From Gemmatimonadales bacterium UBA4718 (lineage in GTDB: Bacteria > Gemmatimonadota > Gemmatimonadetes > Gemmatimonadales > Gemmatimonadaceae), in assembly GCA_002404375.1 (NCBI GenBank), contig DHJO01000192.1, positions 14,626-26,992 of the forward strand: a stretch of DNA of 12,367 bases, written 5' to 3'. Position numbers and translations under genes: made by a program. Below, in pieces: positions 1 to 7,312 of this stretch. Below the pieces are notes generated by a model, which saw only the letters and a list, made by a program, of their open reading frames with translations, was not told the origin of the DNA and did no database searches. Each line of letters begins with the position of its first letter. Within the stretch, counting starts at the first letter, position 1.

Positions 1-2256
1 GATGGACAGGATCTCGTCTCCGACTGGTACATGCGTGAAGCCGACACTCTGAAGCGGACCACATCGAGACTGCCGCGACTCTACCACAAGTACGCCGGCC
101 ACGACAACAATCGCGATGCGTACATGGCATCGCAGCCGGAAACGCAGGCGATGGACAGCATTCTCTTCCGCGCCTGGTACCCGCAAATCATGTACAACCA
201 CCACCAGACGGGACCGATCGGCACGGTTATCTTTGCGCCGCCGTTCAGAGACCCGTTCAATTACAACTTCGATCCGCTCGTGCCGATGGAGCTCGATCTA
301 GTTGGGGCCGCGATGCATTCGAGATTCGTGGCGGAGGGAAAGGCGGGCGCGACAATGCGTAGCGGGTCCGGCTACTCGACCTGGTGGAACGGCGGGTTGA
401 GGACGACAGTGTACTTCCACAACATGATCGGCCTCCTGACGGAGGCGATCGGCAACCCAACGCCGATACAGATACCGCTGGTGCCGGAGAAGCTGCTGCC
501 GAAGGGCGACCTCCCAATGCCGATTCAGCCTCAGAAATGGAACTTCGCTCAATCGATCGCCTACGAGCTGACCGCGAACCGCGCCGTGCTCGATGTCGCG
601 TCACGGTACCGCGAGACACTGCTGTACAACATTTATCAAATGGGTCGGAACTCGATCCAGCGCGGCAGCACCGACACGTGGACGGTCACGCCCAAGCGGG
701 TGGCTGCGTTGCAGGCCGCGCTTCCGGCAGACAGCACCCGGACCCAACCCCTTGCCGGTGACGCCGCTGCGGGTGGCCGCGCGTTGACCTCGAGTCCGGA
801 AGAGCTGGCGAAATACGCGGCCATCATGAGGAATCCGGCCGATCGTGACCCGCGAGGCTACATCATTCCGTCTGATCAGCCGGATTTCCTGACCGCGACA
901 AAGTTCGTCAACGCCCTGATCAAGAACGGAATCATGGTGCAGCGCGCTACCGCGCCATTCGCAGTGGCCGGAAAGAGCTATCCGGCGAATTCGTTCGTTG
1001 TGCAGACTGCGCAGGCGTTCCGCCCGCACATACTCGACATGTTCGAGCCGCAGGACCATCCCAATGACATTCCCTATCCTGGTGGTCCGCCCACACCTCC
1101 GTACGACAACGCCGGGTGGACGCTCGCGTATCAGATGGGCGTGCAATTCGATCGCGCGCTGGATTCGTTCAGCGGCCCATTTGCACCGGTGGTCGGCTTC
1201 GCCAAGCCTCCAGCGTCTCGAATAGCTCGCGGGGCCGCCGGCTATGCTTTCAGCCATTCCGTGAACGACGCCTTCGCCGCGGTAAACCGGCTTCTGGCCC
1301 GCGGCGAGGAAGTCTACGCTTTCAATACTCCGGTCGAGATCAACGGGAGGAGGTACGACGACGGCACTTTCTATGTCGCGGCGAAGCCGACGACCACCGC
1401 GCTCCTGTCCCAGATCGCACAGGAGAAGGGAATCGTGTTCGACCCGGTGGCGGCCGCCATCCCGCGCGAGTCATTGAAGAGACTGCAGCCGGCGCGCATC
1501 GGGCTTTGGGATCAATACGGGGGAGCGATCACCTCTGGGTGGGCACGCTTCATCCTCGAGCAGTTCGAGTTTCCGTACCAGGTGATCTACCCGCCGGCGC
1601 TCGATGCTGGGAATCTCATCTCACGATTCGACGTGCTGATTTTTCCTGATGGGGCGAACTTCTTCCGTCCGGGCGCGCGAGGCGCTCCCCGAGTCAATCC
1701 GAGCGAGGTTCCAGCCGAGTATCGGGACCGTGTCGGCAGCATGACCGCCACGAGGACGGTCCCCCAGGTTCTCGAGTTCCTGAATGCGGGAGGAACAGTG
1801 CTCGCGATCGGGTCGGCGACGGATCTCGCCTTTCAGCTCGGACTCCCGATCATGAACGCGCTCACCGACAGTTCTGGACGGCCGTTGCCACGCAGCCGCT
1901 TTTACGTTCCTGGCTCGATCCTTCGCGTCCGGGTCGACACTACGGCCGCCCTTGCGCAGGGACTGCGCCCCGCGACTGACTTCTATTTCGACAACGCCCC
2001 GGCGTTCACACTGCTTCCCGGCGCTGAATCCCGTGGCGTCAGAAGAATTGCCTGGATAGACGACCCGGCGCCGCTGCGGAGCGGCTGGGCTTGGGGTCAA
2101 AAATATCTGAGTGGGGTAACAGAGGTTCTTCAGGCGCGAGTGGGGAAGGGAATGCTGGTGTTGTACGGGCCCGATCCCTATTTCCGCTCACAGCCACATG
2201 GTACGTTCAAGCTGCTCTTCAACGGACTTCTGTATCGTACGGACCTCGGGGAATAA
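1..2256 (+). CDS. M14-family zinc carboxypeptidase with C-terminal glutamine-amidotransferase-like domain, 5'-truncated
   Basis: The frame is open from base 1, so the gene starts upstream; 751 C-terminal residues are present. The first residues (DGQDLVSDWYM) resemble the stretch that follows the HxxE zinc motif in large bacterial M14 peptidases. That motif would lie outside the window. Inside it are the likely third zinc ligand, in NHHQTGP (His codons 199-204), and the likely catalytic Glu, in GLLTEAIG (codon 442-444). From about 1490 to 1850 the protein reads like a class I glutamine-amidotransferase/DJ-1-type fold (RIGLWDQYGG, then DVLIFPDGANFF, then GGTVLAIGSA). This is a known appendage of such peptidases and is probably non-catalytic. 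The expected role is removal of C-terminal residues from peptides outside the cytoplasm; the signal peptide would be upstream. A lipoprotein gene follows after 6 nt, suggesting one transcript. Family assignment is good; substrate is unknown. Confidence 0.85.
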   Translation, partial: DGQDLVSDWYMREADTLKRTTSRLPRLYHKYAGHDNNRDAYMASQPETQAMDSILFRAWYPQIMYNHHQTGPIGTVIFAPPFRDPFNYNFDPLVPMELDLVGAAMHSRFVAEGKAGATMRSGSGYSTWWNGGLRTTVYFHNMIGLLTEAIGNPTPIQIPLVPEKLLPKGDLPMPIQPQKWNFAQSIAYELTANRAVLDVASRYRETLLYNIYQMGRNSIQRGSTDTWTVTPKRVAALQAALPADSTRTQPLAGDAAAGGRALTSSPEELAKYAAIMRNPADRDPRGYIIPSDQPDFLTATKFVNALIKNGIMVQRATAPFAVAGKSYPANSFVVQTAQAFRPHILDMFEPQDHPNDIPYPGGPPTPPYDNAGWTLAYQMGVQFDRALDSFSGPFAPVVGFAKPPASRIARGAAGYAFSHSVNDAFAAVNRLLARGEEVYAFNTPVEINGRRYDDGTFYVAAKPTTTALLSQIAQEKGIVFDPVAAAIPRESLKRLQPARIGLWDQYGGAITSGWARFILEQFEFPYQVIYPPALDAGNLISRFDVLIFPDGANFFRPGARGAPRVNPSEVPAEYRDRVGSMTATRTVPQVLEFLNAGGTVLAIGSATDLAFQLGLPIMNALTDSSGRPLPRSRFYVPGSILRVRVDTTAALAQGLRPATDFYFDNAPAFTLLPGAESRGVRRIAWIDDPAPLRSGWAWGQKYLSGVTEVLQARVGKGMLVLYGPDPYFRSQPHGTFKLLFNGLLYRTDLGE

Positions 2257-2262
2257 GAACAG

Positions 2263-3081
2263 ATGATGCGCACACGAATACTCTTCGCCGCTCTCGGTGT
2301 GACAGGCTGCTCGTATTTCCAGAGCGCGCCGGTAGTACCGGCGGGAACCGTAGCGCCCGCAACACAAGCTCCCAAGAGTTCCGCCTTGCGGCTCGCGAGC
2401 GGAAGCGGCGTTGTGAAGGCGATGCACGATCTGTACGCGGGAAAGTTTCTAAAGACCATGAGCTTTCTGCAGAACAACACCGCATACACCAGCACGGGAC
2501 AGGAGCAGCACTGGCAGTGGTACGAACACATCGAGGTTCCCGGTAAGCTGCGCATCGCATTTCTTCCCGCGTCGCAGCGAAGCGGCCTGGTGCAGGTTGA
2601 TGACAAGGTCGCTTCATTCGACAACGGCATTCGCGTGGATTTCCGGCCTTCAGTGAATCCGATTCTGCTCCTCACAGCGGACGTCTACGCCGCTCCCCTC
2701 CCGACGATAATGCGTGGACTCGACTCGCTGAGCGTCGACCTCGGCGTGGTGCGCACCGATGAGTGGCAAGGCCGGCCGGTCTACGTTATCGGAGCGAAAG
2801 CCGGCGACTCGACGTCCAACCAGATGTGGATCGACGCCGACAAACTGCTTCTTCTCCGCTTCATCCAGCGTGGCAAGAGCGGCGACCGTCCGGTGATCAG
2901 TGACATACAGGTCGGTGGCTACAAGGACATCCAGGGCTATCAGGTTCCAACCGAGTTTCTGGTGATCCGCAACGGCCGGCCGGTGTTGCGCGAGCAGTAC
3001 GCTAACGTGCGGATCAATGAGGAGTTCCCCGCCGGAACTTTTGATCAGGCGCTGTGGAAAGACATACCGATCCCGCAATAG
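2263..3081 (+). CDS. Putative outer-membrane lipoprotein with LolA-like fold
   Basis: The protein is 272 aa. Two in-frame ATGs (2263 and 2266) are both possible; the first is given. The N-terminus MMRTRILFAALGVTGC has a basic start, a short hydrophobic core and a lipobox ending at Cys16 (V-T-G-C), so it should be lipidated. Ser at +2 does not suggest inner-membrane retention. The C-terminal half has the style of LolA/LppX-like beta-sheet proteins: a PVYVIGA strand, MWIDADKLLLLRFIQR, then GYQVPTEFLVIRNG and ANVRINEEFPAGTFD. I know of no catalytic motif for it and see none. It lies 6 nt after the M14 peptidase gene and 67 nt before the S9 peptidase gene, so it is probably co-expressed with both and may bind a lipid or peptide ligand at the envelope. 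The lipoprotein call is firm; the LolA-like fold is inferred from pattern only. Confidence 0.7.
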   Translation: MMRTRILFAALGVTGCSYFQSAPVVPAGTVAPATQAPKSSALRLASGSGVVKAMHDLYAGKFLKTMSFLQNNTAYTSTGQEQHWQWYEHIEVPGKLRIAFLPASQRSGLVQVDDKVASFDNGIRVDFRPSVNPILLLTADVYAAPLPTIMRGLDSLSVDLGVVRTDEWQGRPVYVIGAKAGDSTSNQMWIDADKLLLLRFIQRGKSGDRPVISDIQVGGYKDIQGYQVPTEFLVIRNGRPVLREQYANVRINEEFPAGTFDQALWKDIPIPQ

Positions 3082-3148
3082 CGCCGCGCGAAATCGACTT
3101 AGCGGCGGTCGAGCAGCCGAAACAAGAAACCTTTACAAGCGAGCGCGA

Positions 3149-5218
3149 ATGAGAACCCGCCTACTGTTTGCGGCGGCCGGATTGATTGCCGTCAGCCTCC
3201 CGGCTCAGGGACGCGTCCAGCGCCCGATGACCTTCGAGGATTTCGCCGCCGTGAAGAATGTGGGAGATCCTCAAGTCTCTCCGAACGGGGCGTCGGTGTT
3301 GTATTCGCTGCGGACGACGGACGTCAATGCGAACAAGCGCACCACTGTGACCGTACTTGCTCCCATTGGAGCCAACTCCGGTTTGCGAGCCGGTCAGTTT
3401 CCGAACGCGACCACCAACGCAAGCGAGGCCCGCTGGTCCCCCGACGGGAAACGGATAGCCTACATATCCGGCGGACAGCTCTGGATTGCCGACGCCAATG
3501 GCGCCAACACCCGGCAGATATCCAACGTCAACGCGGGAGCAAGCGGACCGGTCTGGTCTCCGACCGGTGATCGGATCGCCTTCGTGTCAGGCGTCTATCC
3601 TGATTGTGACGGCGACGCGTGCAACATCGACCGGGCAAAAGCTGCAGATACTGGAAAGGTAAAAGCCCATATAGCGGACAATCTTCTCTACCGCCACTGG
3701 ACCGAGTGGACGCCGGAGACCCGGTCGCATCTCTTCGTCGTAGCTCCGGATGGGACCGGCCTGCTCGACGTGACCGCCCGAGTGAAGTACGACGTGCCGC
3801 CCGGGCCGTTCGCCGGAAGCGAGGCGTACAGCTTCTCGCCTGACGGAAAGGAGCTCGCCTACACAGCTAAGGATCAAGGCCGGGAGGATGCCTGGTCGAC
3901 CGATCTGAACGTGTATGTCGTTCCAGTGACAGGCGGCGCGGCAACCGTCATCACGGCCGCCAACCGGGGCGCGGATCAGAATCCGGTGTATTCGCCGGAC
4001 GGACGTACGATCCTCTATGGCTCGCAGGCTCGGCCGGGTTTCGAGTCCGATCGCGTAAGGCTGATGGCGTACGATCGCGCGTCTCGCACGGCGAGCGAGC
4101 TTCTTCCCAACTGGGACAGAAACGCCGACAGCTACACTTTCTCGCCGGGCGGGGACGCGATTTATCTCAGTACCGTCGATGCGAGCCGGAACAAGTTCTA
4201 TCGGATCTCGCGGACTGCGTCCGGATGGAGCGCGACACCGCAGCTGCTCACAAATGGTGGCAACAACACCTCGCCGTCGATCGCTGCGAACGGCAACACG
4301 ATCGCGTGGGTCCAGAACGCGACCGAGCGCCCCGCTGAAGTCTACGTCGGCACGCTCGGTACTCGCGGGTTGACCGATATACGTCGCCTTACTCACGAGA
4401 ACGACGCTCTCATCGCGCAGCTCAAGCTCTATCCTGCCGAGGATTTCTGGTTCAAGGGCGCCGATGGTGATAGCGTGCAGGGGCTACTTCTCAAACCGCC
4501 GCAGTACCAGCCCGGAAAGAAGTTCCCCGTTCTGTTCCTCATTCACGGTGGGCCTCAGGGGGAATGGCTGGACGAGTGGCACGGCCGCTGGAATTCCGAG
4601 CTCTTCGCTTCGCCCGGCTTCGGAATCGTGGAGATCAACCCGCGCGGGTCATTCGGGTACGGACAGAAATTCACGGATCAGATCTCGAAGGACTGGGGCG
4701 GAAAAGTCTACACGGATCTGATGAATGGTCTCGACGCCGCTCTGGCGCGCAACAGCTGGCTCGATTCTACACGGATGGGTGCAGCAGGCGGATCCTACGG
4801 CGGATACATGACCAACTGGATCGCCGGCCACTCGAACCGGTTCAAGGCGCTATTCACCCACGCCGGCGTGTACAATCTCGAGAATATGTACGGTGCCACC
4901 GAGGAGATCTGGTTCAGCGACTGGGAGTTCGGCGGTCCCTACTGGGACAAGAACGCGATGGAGGCGACGTACCGCCGCTGGTCACCGCACCTTTTTGCGG
5001 GAAACTTCCACACTCCGCATCTCGTGGTCGTCGGGGAGCTGGACTATCGGGTGCCTTATACCGAAGGTCTTTCACTATTTACCGCACTGCAGAGGCAAGG
5101 AGTGCCGAGCAGGTTGATCGACTTTCCGGACGAAGGTCACTGGATCGGGAAACCGCAGAATCAGAGACTGTGGTGGTCCGAGGCTCTTGGCTGGTTCAAG
5201 AAATATCTGAGCCCGTAA
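3149..5218 (+). CDS. Secreted S9-family prolyl-oligopeptidase/acylaminoacyl-peptidase-type serine peptidase
   Basis: The protein is 689 aa. The frame stays open upstream to 3017, but the ATG at 3149 is chosen because it begins a clear signal peptide (MRTRLLFAAAGLIAVSLPAQG, shown in full here at 21 residues less the last) and avoids overlap with the lipoprotein gene. Residues about 45-400 hold PD40/WD-like beta-propeller repeats, recognisable as WSPDGKRIAY, WSPTGDRIAF, FSPDGKELAY, YSPDGRTILY and FSPGGDAIYL. The C-terminal alpha/beta-hydrolase domain has the oxyanion stretch LIHGGP. Its triad is Ser549 in GGSYGGYM, Asp632 in GELDYRVP and His664 in DEGHW. The propeller normally admits only short peptides, so the enzyme should cleave oligopeptides in the periplasm or outside the cell. 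It probably works with the M14 peptidase upstream. The Shine-Dalgarno site is weak. Exact specificity (dipeptidyl, acylaminoacyl or oligo-) cannot be read from sequence. Confidence 0.92.
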   Translation: MRTRLLFAAAGLIAVSLPAQGRVQRPMTFEDFAAVKNVGDPQVSPNGASVLYSLRTTDVNANKRTTVTVLAPIGANSGLRAGQFPNATTNASEARWSPDGKRIAYISGGQLWIADANGANTRQISNVNAGASGPVWSPTGDRIAFVSGVYPDCDGDACNIDRAKAADTGKVKAHIADNLLYRHWTEWTPETRSHLFVVAPDGTGLLDVTARVKYDVPPGPFAGSEAYSFSPDGKELAYTAKDQGREDAWSTDLNVYVVPVTGGAATVITAANRGADQNPVYSPDGRTILYGSQARPGFESDRVRLMAYDRASRTASELLPNWDRNADSYTFSPGGDAIYLSTVDASRNKFYRISRTASGWSATPQLLTNGGNNTSPSIAANGNTIAWVQNATERPAEVYVGTLGTRGLTDIRRLTHENDALIAQLKLYPAEDFWFKGADGDSVQGLLLKPPQYQPGKKFPVLFLIHGGPQGEWLDEWHGRWNSELFASPGFGIVEINPRGSFGYGQKFTDQISKDWGGKVYTDLMNGLDAALARNSWLDSTRMGAAGGSYGGYMTNWIAGHSNRFKALFTHAGVYNLENMYGATEEIWFSDWEFGGPYWDKNAMEATYRRWSPHLFAGNFHTPHLVVVGELDYRVPYTEGLSLFTALQRQGVPSRLIDFPDEGHWIGKPQNQRLWWSEALGWFKKYLSP

Positions 5219-5225
5219 GGGCGGA

Positions 5226-5425
5226 GAGAAAAACAACGGAACGGGTGCGAGTGGCCAGTAGCAAAGCGGCGAGGTGCCAGTTCACTACGTCGGGACGTTA
5301 CTGGCCCGGATCGGGGCACAATCAAACTGCCTGTGCCCTCACGCCATCAGTGGCGTCCCGACGTCGTGAACTCACACCTCCACGCTGTGCTACTCACGTC
5401 TCGCACCCGTTCAGTTGCAGTTCTC
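5226..5425. repeat. Long imperfect inverted repeat (about 200 bp) filling a convergent intergenic region
   Basis: Bases 5226-5303 pair with 5348-5425 in a single register (paired positions sum to 10651). By hand count 62 of 78 positions are complementary. The longest perfect blocks are GAACGGGTGCGAG (5239-5251) with 5400-5412, and ACGTCGGGACG (5287-5297) with 5354-5364. After an internal loop, GGGCACA (5314-5320) pairs with TGTGCCC (5332-5338), leaving an 11-nt terminal loop. The repeat begins 8 nt after the S9 peptidase stop and ends 10 nt before the ABC gene stop. It could be a bidirectional terminator or 3'-UTR stem, a MITE/REP-type palindromic element, or a structured RNA. There is no clear U-tract and no target-site duplication is seen. 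No convincing gene lies in 5219-5434. Confidence 0.85.
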
Positions 5426-5434
5426 AGTGACAGA

Positions 5435-7312
5435 TCACCGATAGCCTTGCGCCTGCATTGTAAAGAGCTCCTCGTACAGCCCGTGCTTCGCGAGGAGCTC
5501 TTCGTGCGACCCCTGTTCCTCGACCTTGCCGTGCCGAAGGACGATGATCCGGTCGGCCATGCGCACCGTGGAGAAGCGGTGTGAGATCAGGACCGCCATC
5601 CGCCCCGCTACCAGCTCCGAGAAGCGCAGAAACACCTCATACTCGGCTCGTGCGTCGAGCGCCGCGGTCGGCTCGTCGAGAATGAGGACCTGCGCGTCGC
5701 GTATATACGCGCGCGCCAGCGCGATCTTCTGCCATTCGCCGCCCGAGAGATCGACGCCGTCGTCGAAACGTCTGCCAAGCATCTGCTGATATCCCTTGGT
5801 GAACCTCGGAAGCAGCGAAGCTGCAAGAGAATTCTCGGCGGCGGTGCTGATTGCCGACGGTGTTCCGTTGCTCTTGTCGAGATCGGCGCGCACGGATTCG
5901 ATCTCGCCGACGCCGATGTTCTCGTCAAAGCGCATGTCGTAGCGCACGAAATCCTGGAAGATGACCCCGATCGCGTGACGGAGACTCGCCAGCTCGTATT
6001 CCTTCAGATCGATGCCGTCGAGCGTGATACTGCCTTCGGTCGGATCGTAGAGCCGCGCCATCAGCTTCGTTATCGTCGTCTTTCCCGCTCCGTTCTCACC
6101 AACGAGGGCCACTCGCTCCCCTGGCTCGAGCACCATGTCGACGTTTCGCACTGCCCACCGTTCGCTGCCCGGATAGCGAAAGCCGACGTTCGCGAAAACG
6201 AAGCCTGACTCGATTTTCTTCGGCACGCGACGCGCATTTGGCGGCGACTCGATTGTCGGGCGCATATCCAGAAAGACAAACAGGTCGCGCAGATAAAGAG
6301 CCTGTTCGTAGACGTTGCTCGCTGACAGAAGAATGCTCTGAATGACATCGCGGCCGCGAGCGAACGACGCGGCGAGGAACGTCAGCATGCCGATGGTGAT
6401 CTCGCCGTGCACCGCGTGAAGCAGGATTATGACGTAGGCGGAGTAGTAGCCGATGGTGCCCAGAATCGAGAGCAACGCGCTCACCACGCCGCGGCGTATC
6501 GAGAGATCCCGATTCTCCTCGTAGAATCTCTGCGACAGCGTGGCGTATCGCTCGGTTATCCACGGCGCCAGTCCGAACATCTGGACCTCCTTCGCCGTCT
6601 TGTCGCTCGCGCCTACGTAGCGGAGATAGTCGAGCTGCCTCCTCTCCGGCGTCCAGCGAAAAAGGAGCGAGTAGCCGAGCGATGCGAAGTGGGTCTCTCC
6701 CAGGAAGCTCGGTATAACGGCGATCGCGAGAAGCAGCAAGAGCCAGGGGCTGTATGCGATCAGCGCTCCGGCGAGCGTCAGTAGCGTGAGCGCGTCCTGG
6801 GACATTGATAGCAGGAGCGACAGGAGAGCGATTCGCCCAACGGTCTGTCGTCGCGCGCGCTCCAGATGATCGTAGAACTCGGGATCCTCGAACTGCGCGA
6901 GATCGAGCTTGGCTGCGTGCTCCATCAGCCTCACGCTCATCGCGTTGGAAAACAGGTCGCCGAGGAGGCTCTCGATGAGCGAGGACGCGCGGGCGAGAAT
7001 CTCGCCCGTTAGCACGAGGCCGAGCTCGAGCGCGATGTAGGGCCATACATGCGTCAGGCTTCCGCTCCCGCCTCTTGCCGCTATTACCGAGTCGATTATC
7101 AGCTTTCCAACCCAGAACGTGGCTACGGGAACCAGCGAACGGACGACCCGTAACACGAGCATCGCAGTCGCGTAACCGCGGTGAGTGCGCCAGATGAGGC
7201 GGAAGAGGGCCGGCACGTACCGCAGCGCCGCCAAACGCTCGCTCCAGTTGGCCGGCTCCTGTGCTCGGCGTCGGCGCCCGAGTTGGGCCGGGACGAAACC
7301 CGGGTGGCTCAC
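5435..7312 (-). CDS. ABC exporter half-transporter (fused transmembrane and ATPase domains)
   Basis: The protein is 625 aa. The start is GTG at 7312, overlapping the TGA of the upstream gene as GTGA, which suggests translational coupling. The N-terminal membrane domain has hydrophobic stretches near residues 48-72, 88-106, 160-184, 187-203, 278-300 and 304-318, consistent with six helices of a type IV exporter. The nucleotide-binding domain has Walker A GENGAGKT (405-412), Q-loop Gln453, signature LSGGEWQK (522-529), Walker B VLILDEP (542-548) with catalytic Glu547, D-loop ALDA and H-loop His578. All catalytic positions are intact, so a homodimer should be an active inner-membrane exporter. 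There is no peptidase C39 domain. The substrate is unknown: lipid, peptide or small molecule are all possible. The link to the persulfide gene upstream hints at a sulfur-containing substrate, but this is only inference. Confidence 0.93.
   Translation of the reverse strand: MSHPGFVPAQLGRRRRAQEPANWSERLAALRYVPALFRLIWRTHRGYATAMLVLRVVRSLVPVATFWVGKLIIDSVIAARGGSGSLTHVWPYIALELGLVLTGEILARASSLIESLLGDLFSNAMSVRLMEHAAKLDLAQFEDPEFYDHLERARRQTVGRIALLSLLLSMSQDALTLLTLAGALIAYSPWLLLLLAIAVIPSFLGETHFASLGYSLLFRWTPERRQLDYLRYVGASDKTAKEVQMFGLAPWITERYATLSQRFYEENRDLSIRRGVVSALLSILGTIGYYSAYVIILLHAVHGEITIGMLTFLAASFARGRDVIQSILLSASNVYEQALYLRDLFVFLDMRPTIESPPNARRVPKKIESGFVFANVGFRYPGSERWAVRNVDMVLEPGERVALVGENGAGKTTITKLMARLYDPTEGSITLDGIDLKEYELASLRHAIGVIFQDFVRYDMRFDENIGVGEIESVRADLDKSNGTPSAISTAAENSLAASLLPRFTKGYQQMLGRRFDDGVDLSGGEWQKIALARAYIRDAQVLILDEPTAALDARAEYEVFLRFSELVAGRMAVLISHRFSTVRMADRIIVLRHGKVEEQGSHEELLAKHGLYEELFTMQAQGYR
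7309..7312 (-). other. GTGA stop-start overlap coupling the persulfide gene to the ABC exporter
   Basis: On the minus strand the bases read GTGA. GTG (7312-7310) opens the ABC exporter and TGA (7311-7309) closes the CstB-like gene. Such 4-nt overlaps usually mean that ribosomes finishing the first gene reinitiate at the second, giving linked expression. The overlap also supports the GTG start of the exporter over more internal starts. Confidence 0.75.

Noticed and set aside
3017..3148. Upstream extension of the S9 peptidase frame
   Set aside because: It would overlap the lipoprotein gene by 65 bases and place a signal peptide in the middle of the protein; the ATG at 3149 gives a normal exported N-terminus.
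5226..5425. The inverted repeat as an insertion sequence or CRISPR
   Set aside because: There is no transposase frame, no clear flanking target duplication, and no series of direct repeats with spacers.
5333..5584. Short plus-strand frame crossing the inverted repeat
   Set aside because: It reads into the antisense of the ABC gene, has no motif, and is explained by the palindrome and the overlapping gene.
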